A stretch of 64,000 bases of DNA, taken from the NCBI RefSeq assembly GCF_029227915.1, contig NC_079876.1:26635828-26699827 (forward strand), in the 5' to 3' direction. Both the position numbers and the translations under genes were made by a program. Within the stretch, counting starts at the first letter, position 1, and each line of letters begins with the position of its first letter. Below are positions 12,200 through 22,764 of the stretch, piece after piece. A model generated the notes under the pieces. It saw only the letters and a list, made by a program, of their open reading frames with translations, made no database searches and was not told where the DNA came from. The stretch comes from Hydractinia symbiolongicarpus (taxonomy: Eukaryota > Cnidaria > Hydrozoa > Anthoathecata > Hydractiniidae).

Positions 12200-13514
12200 T
12201 TAGATTAAGCGACACTTAATATCTGCAGGTCTTATGCCTTTCTCCAACTGCTGGGAAACTTGATGAGAAAACCATTCATTGTAACAATTGGAAATGAACG
12301 ATTTTGCTGGCTTGTTCAAGGTTATATCCAGTGGTTGAAACTTATTTGTTAGGTTGTGGGGCACTATTATAACTCTGCAAGAATTCTTTCGGCAAAGTTG
12401 AAGAGCTTCGTTATCCTGCCCCTTGAATGTATCCATGATTATTAACGATAGTTGCTCCTTTGGATAATTCAGATTTACCTTGACTTTATCCAGGTACGGA
12501 AAAATAATATCTTCAAATAGCTCCATTGATTTTTCAGTATTTGACCAATGATTGCTGGAAAATGTAACATTAAAGCCAGTTGGAAAATCAAACTTTGGGA
12601 GGCATCTTTTTGTTTTGCCTTCATAGATAAGTTGAATCGGGAGAAACTTACCAGTCATGTTGATAACAAAAGTAGCTGTTATTTGTCTCTTATCATCGAT
12701 GCCTTTAATTGGAACAGTTTTTGCTCCTTTTGAATTGAAAGTGTATTTTCCAGGAGACACATAAGATAAAGGAGTTTGGTCCAAATTTAATATAAGATCC
12801 TTAGGAATATCATCGTCGCTGACAACGTTGAAATGTGAGCTTTTCTTCAAGTAAAAATTGTTCACTTGGCTCGATTTTGCCGGTCGTTCCTTTTCGTTTA
12901 GACCATGCCATTGATTTCAATACATTTCTAGCCCAGCCTTCTGTAACTACAATATGACCACCGAATTCTTTAAGTTTTGATGGACAGTTTGCCTTGACGA
13001 CTCCATTACCAATTGCTATGACCATTTTTCTTGAAATAGCACCTCCAGCCTGACGTACTCCAGTTATCACATATCTCACTTTAAGCATAAGTTCGTCTGT
13101 TAAGAGGTTGGGCCCACCTTTCTTCTCGTGTACAGTAGATGAAACAGAGTGATTTTTGTTCTTCTGAATCTTTTTTTTCCAATTATTCACTGACGTTCGG
13201 AAGAAAGTATATTTTGGATACTTTTTCTTGAATTTCTCCAGTGCTGATTTGGTGCCATTCAAAAGAGCGTATTCTCCAACTTCATTCTTTATGTTGCTTG
13301 GAACTGATGAGTATTTCTTTTTGGTTTTTGATTGAACAAACGCTTTCATCTCTTTATTAATCGCGTTGATTTCTGCTCCATTAACAGTGCCAGATGCAGA
13401 AGTTAAAAACGTTGGTACTTTTTCAGGAGATTTCCCATTACAGCTTCTCGATGAAGATTTATAAAAATCTCTCAAATCTCGTACTTTAGCCATTTTGCTA
13501 TTCTTTTTTATCAA
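12200..13514 (-). pseudogene. Pogo-like DDE transposase, one frameshift
   Basis: The N-terminal part (13514-~12830; likely start at the MAKVRDLRDF methionine, ~13493) has a basic helix-turn-helix-like stretch (SALEKFKKKYPKYTFFRTSV then NNWKKKI) of the psq/CENP-B kind, then GGAISRKMVIAIGNGVV. The C-terminal part (12865-12200) carries the catalytic core: LILNLDQTPLSYVSPGKYTF (first Asp), SLIIMDTFKGQDN (second Asp) and VPHNLTNKFQPLDITLNKPA (third acidic position), the DDE_1 arrangement. The two frames overlap around 12830-12865, so one indel separates them. The protein would bind the subterminal repeats, and cut and paste the element. All three acidic residues are visible, so loss of function may rest on the single shift alone. 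The C-terminus after PADIKCRLI may be shortened. Confidence 0.85.
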
Positions 13515-13725
13515 TGTTTTTATTGATAAAGTGATGAAACAGAAAAGTTACATAATTTGATTTAACTCCTTCGCGCCTTAATTGAAATCGATCGTCTTTT
13601 GTTTTTATAACGTAACAACAAAGGTGGAGAGCAACTTATTATGTCACGATAGATTTCGAAAGCATTCGAATGTTCGAACGTGTTTTTTTGCACTCATTTT
13701 TTTCACAAGGCAAGTTCGTTGATTC

Positions 13726-14323
13726 ATGTTCGTAGAAATATGCCTTCATTCGACAGAAAGATTGCAGCCAGAGGTTATCATGTTTACAAGAACACAACGT
13801 GGAAAAATGCTGAAGCAGGTCAAAAAGTCCAAGTACAAATTGAGACTAACAAATCGTCCAAAGAATGTGATCCTTATATGTGCCATTAAAATAAAGAATA
13901 ATTTCTTTGACAACTGGATGACTGTTGGGCACATTCCAAGGGAAATTTCACGCCACTGTTTTTATTTCATCAAAGAAGGTGGAAGTATTTCTGGTGAATT
14001 GCTCTCCACCAACTACAAAGTGTCCCCGATCCCTGCAGGAGGACTTGAAGTACCGCTTTTACTTACTTTTACAGTGAAAGAAGACAGAATTTTTTTTCTA
14101 ATGAAAGACTATCAACAACCTATACGACTATGATTACACTGGCGAGAAGGAAGACAAAAAAAACGACGGAAGTGATGACGACGGCGAGAGTGACGACGAC
14201 GAAATTGATATTGTTATTAACAATGATAAGGCAGAAGGGAGTGTTGAAGAAGAGAAAAATGATGAAAATGAAGAAGAAGATAATGCGAAGGAGCCGGGAG
14301 ATGTCCAAAATATTATTGATTAA
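13726..14323 (+). pseudogene. HIRAN-like accessory gene of the pogo-like element
   Basis: Reading across two small shifts gives RGYHVYKNTTWKNAEAGQKV, then DNWMTVGHIPREISRHCFYF, GGSISGELLS, GGLEVPLLLTF, and an acidic tail of Asp/Glu runs (DDDGESDDDE, EEEKNDENEEE) ending at TAA 14321-14323. The GY-x-VY start, VGH-(I/L)-PREISR motif and GG-(L/M)-E-(V/I)-P motif are those of HIRAN domains, which bind DNA 3' ends or damaged DNA in HLTF/Rad5-type proteins. The gene is divergent from the transposase with about 200 bp between them, and lies inside the inverted repeats, so it travels with the element. It may help repair or target the ends; that is inference. Confidence 0.7.
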
Positions 14324-14397
14324 AATCATTAATACAGATGTTATTGAAATAGATTAGATTGTTGTAAAATCTTTGTTCTCTTTTAATTCAGCGGTGT

Positions 14398-14540
14398 CAA
14401 AAAAGTCGGCAATAAGTGACCAATATTAAAAAAATTAACCGGTAAAAAGTGACTAATTTTTGCTAAGTGACTAACTTTTTTGCCGACTAAATTTTTTGCC
14501 GACTTTTTTTTACACCGACTTTTTTTTTTTACCGATAAGG
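14398..14540 (+). repeat. Right terminal inverted repeat and subterminal repeats of the pogo-like element
   Basis: Mirrors 11403-11555: gtcggcaataagtgaccaat, then gtgactaac, ttttgccgac repeats and a final ttttaccgataagg before the TA duplication. Confidence 0.75.
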
Positions 14541-14542
14541 TA

Positions 14543-15350
14543 ATACAAACTAGTGGCAACTATAAATCATTTAGGCACACTAGCAGCAGGTCATTATTGG
14601 GAATTTATTAAAGATCGGAATGTAAACGACAGGGCAGTAGTTTAGGTTAAGCCATGTGAGATAAATATCAAACAGTGTATGTGTTGTTCTTTCTCAAGCT
14701 GTGAAAACGCAAGTTTCGCTTTGCAAAAGGGGGAGGATTTGTTTTCTTAGCAGTTTTATTACCTTAGCTGTTATTTTCACCGGCAGCCTACCTTAATTAA
14801 TCAAAAGAAGTCTTGTCTTTGGGTATGACGGCCCCACTTTAACCCCAGTGCAGTGAGGAGGCCAAGTTTTCTCACTTTGTCTACAGTGTTAACGATCCTA
14901 ATGTACCCACAGTTATTGTTAGAAGAAGCTTTGCAAGGGGATTTAAAATGTCTTTTTCAGGTCTTCAGGTCTCCCATTTTACCCCAGTAACTTCAGGCTG
15001 GTCCTGACATATAGGGCTGTTCCCAAGCGTCAATCATCTGTGTAAGGCTGAGTGTTAAGCTCCCGTAACACATGGAAAGCTACTGCCAGGTTTACAAGTC
15101 CCGGCGCATGGGTGGCTGTCTGCTCTTATTTATAGTTATACTTTTTTGTTCTTTCTATGTTGTATACTACTATGTAACTGTCAGAAGGTGTTTGTTATGC
15201 ATTGTGTAGAGAGGGTCTTTAGTTTAGTTACCTTGATTCTGCAGACTATCCTTGTAAAATGGGAGATCTTGCATTAAATATAGATCTGTGTAACCTCTAT
15301 AATTCAAAAAAAGAGTCAGTAGACGAGTTCCATCATTGCAGCTTGCTGTT
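14543..15350 (+). repeat. USP pseudogene 3' end plus retroelement 3' UTR (family B)
   Basis: The first ~110 bp resume the USP domain broken by the pogo-like element: VATINHLGTLAAGHYWEFIK then a CNDRAVV-like end, the catalytic His box. The 3' UTR then follows with the module cttgtctttgggtatgacgg and tgtgtaaggctgagtgtt (15039-15056), ending in the tail tcattgcagcttgctgtttt (to about 15350). The same module order is seen at 26493-27150 and 48424-48985. Confidence 0.75.
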
Positions 15351-15606
15351 TTGTTATCTCACAATCAATTAATTGAATATGTTCAACTGCAAAATTTTGC
15401 TTTTCTTTAAAGAATTTCGACCAATCAGTTAAATCAGTTGGGTTTGGCATATCAGCTTTGAGTTTCAATGGGACTGATGGAAGCATTCTTTCTACAACGG
15501 TTTCAAAATTCTGCTTTTTTGTAAGTTTTTTAAAATCTATATGAATATGTGTGTCACTAATGTCATCCTCTGTCAATATGATACACTTATGATTGAATAG
15601 AGTCAA
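15316..15606 (-). pseudogene. Coding fragment of a hAT-like(?) gene next to a retroelement 3' end
   Basis: Minus-strand frame of 96 codons with PNPTDLTDWSKFFKEKQNFA and a terminal CEITKQQAAMM just where the retroelement tail begins. An equivalent reading, GTDFTSIDDFF followed by ENEVTKQLAVMI, occurs on the minus strand at about 27140-27300, also directly abutting a tail of the same retroelement family. I therefore infer a shared gene family interrupted at the same site twice. The family itself is not certain; beyond the 26-27 kb copy lies a hAT-like stretch. Confidence 0.4.
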
Positions 15607-16230
15607 GAAAAAACTAAGTAGAGGATAACTATATGTGGTGTTGTGGTAGCTTTAATTTTTTCTACAAGATTCGATCTGCTTCAAATCAATATCGAAAGGG
15701 TTGCGAAGAGGTTGCCAGGCAAAGGTTTTAAGCACGGCAAGGAAACAAGAAGAGGGATTATCAACCTAAGGCAGGAGTAAGAGGAACTAACCAGGCAAGG
15801 CAGGCACTGCAAAAGGCATGGCATGGGCATGCACCTTAATAGAAACTCTCTCTTCTACAACATAAAGATTATATTCTCAATATAGCTATATATCATAATG
15901 ACTCACGGATTATCTGGTCGTGTGCATGATAATTTTTCCCCCAGCTCTGTCCAGGATTCTCTTTTGCATAAAAGTCATAGCCGTTAGACCAACAGAGCAT
16001 AAAATTGTTGGAACCTAACGCCATAAAAACTGCTTTCACTTTGTAATCTTCCTACCCACTGTTATACAAACCTATCTTCCAATACTTTTTGTCTATAACC
16101 AGCACCCAAGAAGACAAATAGTCCTGAGAAGTTGTCGTTATTTCTGACATAAATCCTGCGCACGAATCTGTGAACAAGTGGGTTGTTAATTTAATAAAAG
16201 GCTAATGAACAACAATATAACTTTACGTTT
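15607..16230. other. No gene recognised
   Basis: Mixed-composition spacer between two retroelement copies. It has purine-rich stretches around 15700-15830 and no frame with a motif. Confidence 0.5.
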
Positions 16231-16235
16231 TCTCT

Positions 16236-17054
16236 TTGTGTAAACATTTTTTTTTTATTTATTTATTCTGTAGACTTTCTGTCAGCAAAACAACCTCAAA
16301 GTTAGGCGAAGCATTTGTAGGTGTTCTTCAAAGTTTGGCTGTTTCTAGAAGTCCAGTTGATCCCTCCCATTTTTTGCGTCCTATGAAACATCATATCTCA
16401 GCTGCGAAGGGAAGTGCATTTAATATCTTTGCTCAGCACGACGTCCCCGAGGTTCTTGAATATCTCCTACCTGGTCTGTCATTAGACTTTCCATTTCTTG
16501 GAAGTCTTTTTAGTATTGGCATCAAGACATCAACCACTTGCAATTCATGTCATATTACCAGCTCCTCAGAAGTTATATCACCATGCATCCAACTTTCTTT
16601 GCACCCTACGTCACAATCTTCCTTAGATAATTTCTTCGAAAGCGAGGAGTTGTCAGACACCAATGCCTACTTCTGCCATGTTTGCAACGCTCATCAAACT
16701 GCTCTAGTTGAAAAAGAAGTAGTGTTGTGCGGTTCCCATCTCATTTTACAGCTAAAACGTTTTGCCAGTGCCAACGGCCTTGTGTCAAAAATTGCCTCTC
16801 GTATTACTGCTTACCCTGGTACCTTTTCCATACCTTTAACCGTAGATGGAGAAGTGAAATTTCGTAAACATTTCCAATTAAGGGCTATTATCAACCATTG
16901 CGGCAACTTAAATAATGGTCACTACACAACCATAGCCTTCGACCAAATGGTACACAGGTGGATACGTTGCAACGATAGAGCAGTAATTTTCTGTGATGAC
17001 CGCCTTATTAACAGTCACGAGTCATATGTTTTCTTTTTAGAAGAGCTGAGATAG
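16236..17054 (+). CDS. Ubiquitin-specific protease (C19) domain, N-terminally truncated retroelement copy
   Basis: An open 272-codon frame that retains most of a USP catalytic domain. SPVDPSHFLRP and FAQHDVPEVLEYLL correspond to the linker and QQD box (here Ala-Gln-His-Asp). Two paired-Cys zinc ribbons follow (CNSCH; CHVCNAH), then HLILQLKRFA, the catalytic His box NHCGNLNNGHYTTIAF, and RCNDRAVIF. The Cys box NKGNTCYAN is missing, so the peptide cannot be catalytic as it stands. A T-rich stretch ending ttattctgtag at 16262-16274 looks like a splice acceptor, so the true coding start may be at about 16275 and this could be an exon. I prefer a 5'-truncated retroelement because a tripled 3' UTR block and a family tail follow. 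The frame is intact, which hints at a fairly young copy. Confidence 0.8.
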   Translation: MCKHFFFIYLFCRLSVSKTTSKLGEAFVGVLQSLAVSRSPVDPSHFLRPMKHHISAAKGSAFNIFAQHDVPEVLEYLLPGLSLDFPFLGSLFSIGIKTSTTCNSCHITSSSEVISPCIQLSLHPTSQSSLDNFFESEELSDTNAYFCHVCNAHQTALVEKEVVLCGSHLILQLKRFASANGLVSKIASRITAYPGTFSIPLTVDGEVKFRKHFQLRAIINHCGNLNNGHYTTIAFDQMVHRWIRCNDRAVIFCDDRLINSHESYVFFLEELR

Positions 17055-17076
17055 AATATTTTAACTGGAATGAGTC

Positions 17077-17356
17077 AGCAAGGGGGCTTGACTACACTCA
17101 GTCTTGTCTTTGGAAAGTGACGACTCCACTTATTACCCCAGTCAAAAATAAAACAAAATCAAATAAAAATTAAGTTAGCAAGGGGGTTTGATCATACTAG
17201 GTCTTGTCTTTGGAGAGTGACGACTCCACTTATTACCCCAGTTAAAAAATAAATAAATAAAAAAATAAATGAAAAATAAAAAAAATATTAGCAGGGGGGT
17301 TTGATCACACATGATCTTGTCTTTGGAGAGTAACGACTCCACTTATTACCTGAGTT
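17077..17356 (+). repeat. Three tandem copies of the 3' UTR block of the USP retroelement
   Basis: Units start at about 17077, 17177 and 17289. Each begins agcaagggggyttga, continues cttgtctttggagagtgacg and ends ttattaccccagt, with A-rich spacers of growing length. The intact element at 48424 and the copy at 26493 have one such unit. Confidence 0.9.
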
Positions 17357-17465
17357 AAAAACAAAGAATAGCACAGTTGAACAGAAAGTGGTCAAAGTTA
17401 ATTTTAGGAAGATAGGGATGTCTAGTTTCTGCTGATGACCGTCCGCGGAACTCTTCGAGGTGACC

Positions 17466-17735
17466 CAGCTAGACATCCAGGGTACTTAGGTTCAGAAATA
17501 TGGGTCGAAACCTACCTGCCCTTGGTTAAAGTTCTGTTCATCTTTTCAAATGTGTTGTGTCCTTCTTATCTTTTTGTATTTTTTAATATAATCCTTGTAA
17601 AAAGGGAGAGTTGTGCTTTTAGAGACATTTTCTCTAGAGGAGTACAACCTCTAGCTTATTTCCAAAGACCTAACAGGTTGAGTTCATCATTGTGGTGGCT
17701 TGCCACCTCTTTGTGAATTTTTTTCTTTCTCTAAG
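17466..17735 (+). repeat. 3'-terminal tail of the USP retroelement (family A)
   Basis: Homologous with 1-255 and 22765-22980. Starts cagctagacatccagggtac, includes ccttgtaaaaagggagagtt and ends tcattgtggtggcttgccac. It marks the 3' boundary of the copy whose USP frame is 16236-17054. Confidence 0.75.
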
Positions 17736-17769
17736 CACTTTCGAACAAGTAAAATAGATTGCTTTTTAA

Positions 17770-18450
17770 TCTCATTCGCGACTGATGTTTTGTACCGGTT
17801 AACTTGATCGCCAGTTTGTCAATAGATCGAAGTTTCTGCGACTGTCTGCCACTCAAATTGAAATTACCAGTAAGTTGGTGGACATTGATAGAGAACTATC
17901 CAAGATTGTCCCTAAGTACTTTACGATTTTGCATTCTGTGTTTCTTCACCATTGTAATGTAACAAGAAATCTTTTCCACATTTAGTCAATCATTTAGCCG
18001 TACCAAAGATCATCGCTTCTCTTTTTTTTTTCAGATTGATCACTGATTCGTTATTAAGTAAATATGAAGCAATACACTGTAGATCTTCATTTAATTGATC
18101 TTCACTCTCAAGTGTTAGTTTTTATCTTTCACATAAATTACTGTATCGTCAGCAAAGTTCAAAGATTTTGAATTAATTAAACAATGTTCAAAGTCATTAA
18201 AATAAAACAAAAATAGTATGTGCCCCAAAGTTGACCCTTGGAGCACCCCACAAACGATATTCATACAATCAGATTTGGATTTCTCAACCATACAAAATTG
18301 TTTCCTATTGAATACATAATCTAGTCAAGTCAAACGAGTCAAGAGTAGTACCATTTATGCCCACATTTCGTAGTTTGTGTAGAAGAATTAAATGACTCAA
18401 AGTGTCAAAAGCTTTTGACAAATCAATATAAAGCACTCCAACAACTTAAA
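17770..18450 (-). pseudogene. LINE reverse transcriptase fragment
   Basis: Minus-strand translation across shifts gives VGVLYIDLSKAFDTLSHLIL then LHKLRNVGINGTT, a LQGSTLG-like turn, ILFLFYFNDFEHCL and LNFADDTVIYV. These are RT motifs 3-5 of jockey/CR1/RTE-type LINEs, including the YADD-equivalent FADD. Several stops break it. No endonuclease or 3' tail is visible here. Confidence 0.7.
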
Positions 18451-18601
18451 AAAATAATATTTTGCAAAAAACTAATCAAAACCGACCAAATATTTTTATA
18501 TATTTACAATTTAGATGAAAACTATAATAAATAAATAATGGATAAATAATAAATAAAAGATAAACATTCCCCCTCTCCCATTTTCGTATTGATTACGCAA
18601 G

Positions 18602-19736
18602 TTATGGAATCAATTGCCGACACTCTGTGCGTGAACAGTGAGAGCCATTCCATTTTTTAATCATTTGCTTAAATTTAACTAGATCTTCGCAACTCTTCGT
18701 ATGAAAAGGAAGTTTATTCCAAACTTTTGGGGCTAAACATCGCAAACTGTTTAGACCAAAGGTGCTTGTTTTTACACTGATGGTTTTTAGGTTGTTCATG
18801 TTTTGACTTCTTACTGGCCTATCAGTTTCCTCAAGAAGGAAAATATCTTTCATGAAAGAAGGACTAATGTTTCTCCGAATTTTCAATATTTCTATGCATA
18901 AATATCTGTGCCTTAGTAATTCCATATAATGTTTATTTGGGAGGCAATCAACTGGTCTTGGGTCATCATGAATAAAACTTAAAGCCCTGTTGTGGAGTTT
19001 TTCAATTTTAAAAGAGATTTCGAAGAAGAGAAATGCCAAACTAAGGGACAATAATTAAAATTTGCATACACGAAGCTTTGTGCTAAAATAGATCTTGTTT
19101 GCGAAGATTCTACATTTTTAAATCTAAATAATGCATTCAGCTGGGCTGAGGCTTTTCGACAAAGATTACTAATGTGCAAGTTGAAATTTAATTTATCATC
19201 AATTGTTACTCCTAAAAGTTTTACGGACCTTTCTGATTGTATGACTCTATCGCCAATGTTTATTTCAAGCTTCGAGTTATCAATTTTGGCTCTTGATAGA
19301 AGGATCGAATGAAATTTGTTTGGATTTGCTATCATTTTGTTATTATTTAACCAAGAAAGGGCAATTTCGGATTCCCTTTCTAAAGTCTTAATGAGATTTT
19401 TAATAGTGTTTGAATAAGCTGATATCGTATTATCGTCTGCGTAATTATGTAGGTCACTATTTACAATAAAATAAAATAAATCATTCATAAATATATTAAA
19501 ATTGATTTATATACAGCCTTGCGGAAGTTGTCAGTTAACGGGACGGTTGCCAATTCCGTTGATCTTTGTTTTCGGTATCCAAACTGTTTTTTTGATAAGG
19601 TATTATTTTGTTCAAGATAGGTGGTAAGTTGCTTGTGTACTGTTTTCTCGAGGAGTTTTGAACATACGTTTAACACTGATATCAGGCGAAAGCTGTTGTT
19701 ATCACTGACAGCTCCACCTTCGTGAATTGGAGGCAC
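18602..19736 (-). pseudogene. CR1/jockey-like LINE reverse transcriptase, internally deleted
   Basis: Three overlapping frames on the minus strand. 19736-19485 carries FRLISVLNVCSKLLEKTVHK and KQFGYRKQRSTELA (RT motifs 1-2). 19488-18979 begins DLFYF and reads LHNYADDNTISAYS (active-site ADD), then the thumb region VKLLGVTIDDKLNF. 19051-18602 is the C-terminal part ending IKKWNGSHC. The block between the KQRST motif and the DLFYF motif (motifs 3-4) is missing at about 19490-19500, so the copy has an internal deletion as well as frameshifts. Confidence 0.8.
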
Positions 19737-19739
19737 TTT

Positions 19740-21525
19740 GGCAATCTTCCATTTGTTCGGATATTAATTAAATGAATCAGTGGCTTGGACAAAGGGTAAG
19801 ATTTTGCATTTTTTAAAATTTTGCATCCTGGCAATGCCTTGCTATTGTTAGCACTAAATCGATAAAAAAAGGTACTTACGTCCTCAACCTTATTTCTCTC
19901 TGTCTTATCGCGTTCATTACACTAAGAAAATTTCCTAAAAAGTATCTCGAGATCTGACCAAAATCCTAAGTTGCTTATAAAAAAATCGTGAAATCAGCTA
20001 AATGCGGTAATGTAAATGCCTTGGCCAAATGCCGAGCCAAATGCAACCTTGTTCAGGTTGCATTTGGCTCGGTATGTTATTAATCAGCATAATGCAGAAA
20101 TGTTAATGCACCTTGTTCAGGTTGCATTTGGCCCTGTACTTCCTCCTTCACACATTCCATAATCTGTTTGTTGCAGTAAATCGAAACGATATGGTAATTG
20201 GACGATCGGTCACATGTTATAACTGCTTGAAATCGGCTGGCTAAAAGGAGCTCTGGATGTTCTTTAAAATTCAAAAGGAATTGATGGCAAAATATATAAT
20301 AAGTATGGAACTACATTCCCTGTGTTTTTGTGCAACACCTGGAATGACTTTCACCTGCTTTCGCAAAATATATTGCTCACAGAATGATTTTGCAATTAAT
20401 TGTTTGAAAACAAACTTAATTTAATCGCCAATGAATTGATAAAAATGAACTTAACTTACAATCATATAATAAAAAACATAATGAAACTACTATAAAACAA
20501 TGTAAATAATTTTTATGGAACATTCTGTTTTTTTATGCCGTCGCTTTCTTAAAAAAGTAACAAGCAGTTCACCTTTTCCCAGTTTACGTTGACCACGACC
20601 ACTTTGACCATGACCACATTGTTCACCTCTTCGCCTACGTAATATGCCTGTCCCTTGTCCGCGACCTTGTATGCCTATCCATCGTCTGCAAACATATACT
20701 TGCCCACCATCTTCGTATCTCCTTTCTTGGTTGCGTAAGGTTTGGTTCATTTGTAACACTGTTTTCACTTTAATTATAGCTACTTGCCATACTACTGGTA
20801 CTGCTACAGCTAGTGGTGTTGCTTTTAGGATGTCAATTTAAGTCCTTGGTGACAGAAAACGAAAAGATTTATTTGCTTCCAGTTTAAAAGATCGCAACAA
20901 TGCGCTAAGATTTCTCGTCTCAAGATATGTGTTCTTTACCATCGTGCAGTTTCCGAGGCGCCTTCCGTTTTTTTTCCAACTCTTTTTTGTTTCTTTCATG
21001 GCGTATGGAAGTGTACCAAGTTTGAGTCAATTCAGACTAGTTTTTTGAAAGTTTTAAAGTACCTGTAACGATGAACTTAGGACAAAGTGGTTAAAGCTAT
21101 GATGTCAACAAAACGGAAGCTTGTTGTCTACAAATGTCCTATTTATCCTCAAGATAACAAGAAATACTTTAAAACAAGTTAAATAAAAAAGTAGTAATAA
21201 TACGCCTACGCTGATACAGGCGAAACACCTGTAATAGAATGAAATAAGTAATTAATATAATGTTAAAAAATATTAGCACTCTCTTAAATTCATTTTCGTA
21301 CAAGCTTTATGTTCTGTGCTTAGTCTATATTGCCAACTCTTGCTACATTAAGTTTTTTACAAATATCCTTAATGGTGGACCTCCAAAGAACTCTATAATA
21401 AAGCACGTTAATCCAAAACAATACCATATTTCAACACGCTTTTACATGTATCTCTGTATCATGATTCTGGAATACCAACCGACCAGTCCCGTTATCAACG
21501 TCACCATCTAAAAGCATTTAAACTT
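19740..21525. other. No gene recognised; contains inverted and tandem repeats
   Basis: Short minus-strand frames (20080-20274, 20490-20768) have no recognisable family. The second is Gly/Arg-rich and low-complexity. A strong hairpin lies at 20032-20072. The rest is AT-rich. Confidence 0.45.
20032..20072. repeat. Perfect 17-bp inverted repeat (hairpin)
   Basis: ccgagccaaatgcaacc, a 7-base loop (ttgttca), then ggttgcatttggctcgg. The right arm with its loop recurs at about 20111-20135 without the left arm, within a partial tandem duplication starting atcagc. Possible remnant of a foldback or MITE-like element. Confidence 0.85.
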
Positions 21526-21526
21526 G

Positions 21527-21870
21527 TCAACCATTATTCATCCTAGACAATGCTGATCTAATATTCCTACAAATATTTGTGTGTAGAAATTCGAGTACGA
21601 CTTTTTTATTAATTGTGCAAACTTTTAATGAGCAACTGAGTCTGCGCAATGTTTTAGAGAGAAGATCCCTGTTCAATATTTCATATGCCTTGTTGAAATC
21701 CACGATGTACATAATGTAAATATTCCTGCTGTCAATCTTGTTCCATCAGTTATTACTGTCGATAGTATTTCTACCTTCACGATACCCGGCTTCCGATGGT
21801 AGTTCTCTGTAATAAGATGTGAGCGAAAACTTTGCCAATAAAACTTTAAGGCTTTAACTTTATATCATCA
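21527..21870 (-). pseudogene. LINE reverse transcriptase fragment
   Basis: The frame MYIVDFNKAYEILNRDLLSK then TLRRLSC corresponds to the RT motif with the first catalytic Asp (FxDFxKAFDxxxR). Upstream sequence to about 21870 continues the same domain with stops. It is too short to place in a clade. Confidence 0.6.
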
Positions 21871-22764
21871 TAGGGAAAATAGAAGTGGTAAAGTTCATCA
21901 CAAAAGTTATCCACATATATTAATTTTACATCCTTATGTGAGTTTCTCCTTCAGATGATTGCCACGCAATTTGTCAAAGGCGCCACTGAACAATTTGACA
22001 AAAATCGATCAAAACAATAAAACAAGGCTTCACTGATGAACAAAAGCATTGTCATATTCCTGATAATAGCTAATAGATTCATTGTCATTTTTCCGTTAAT
22101 AACCAATAGACTTTCCAGACTTAAATATATGCTCAGTCGACAGTCACATTTCAAGGTCAACTCTATTCATTTCACTTTCAATACCTGTTTTCCGCCTTGA
22201 CACCTGCTTTAAAAATAAGTTCATAATCTTATCCTTAATTGGGAAACAAAATTGTGAGCCTTCATCTTCCTCTTCCGTTAGATTTATAAATTAATCAGAG
22301 GCTTCAAAATCATTTACATTCATGTTTTACATTCCTTTGTCTCCTAAATTAGCTACTTTGCCCCAATTTTTATTGTTAAGTACCGCATTTGGAATGCCCA
22401 TTTCATTCGTTGTAGTGCAGTAATTTATTGTATTGTGTTCTTCCTTAGGTCTTCTCCCTTCAAATACCAGTATGCTTTTTTCTGTCATCTTTTTTTTTGA
22501 CAAGTTTTTTTTCGATTCTTCCTGACTTCTTTGAATCGTTAAGAGTTTCGTCTGCTTTTTGAGCATTGCAGTCGACTTTTTATTAAATTGTCAGTGTTCT
22601 ACTTGCCCGAAAAGTTAAAGTTGCTGGCAGTGTTGCTGGTGTTGATGCCGGCGTCGGTACTTATCTGTAGTCTTTACTTTAATTGGTGTCTCTCATTTGT
22701 CTAACTCTTTAGCTTTAAGCTTTAATTCGTGTATCAATCTTTCCGCGGTAATTTCTAAACTTGT
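21871..22764. other. No gene recognised
   Basis: AT-rich. A Lys-rich 79-codon frame at 22327-22566 (minus) has no recognisable motif; it may be a piece of the Mutator-like element that follows. Confidence 0.4.

Larger units (their letters stand above)
11403..14540 (-). mobile_element. Pogo/Tigger-like DNA transposon with TA target duplication
   Basis: The left end reads ccttattggtaaaaaaaaag and the inverted right end reads ccttatcggtaaaaaaaaaa, both followed by agtcgg. Each end is bordered by TA (11401-11402 and 14541-14542), the target duplication of Tc1/mariner/pogo elements. Multiple tttgccgac and gtgactaa motifs form subterminal repeats at 11420-11555 and 14405-14535. Inside lie a minus-strand DDE transposase and a plus-strand HIRAN-like gene, divergently arranged. 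The element interrupts a USP pseudogene, whose halves are 10533-11400 and 14543-14660. Confidence 0.88.

Noticed and set aside
14120-14329. Hydrophobic minus-strand frame resembling a membrane protein
   Set aside because: Antisense of the Asp/Glu-rich tail; complement of GAN codons gives Ile/Val/Phe-rich peptides by necessity.
14130-14357. Lys/Arg/Thr-rich plus-strand frame
   Set aside because: It is a shadow of the acidic tail of the HIRAN-like gene in another frame (GAY-rich codons read one base off).
16236-17054. Host ubiquitin protease gene
   Set aside because: The possible splice acceptor at 16274 leaves this open, but the missing Cys box, the retroelement 3' UTR blocks and the family tail immediately downstream favour a truncated retroelement copy.
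20490-20841. Overlapping Gly/Arg-rich and Cys/Pro-rich frames on opposite strands
   Set aside because: Low-complexity, mutually antisense, no motif.
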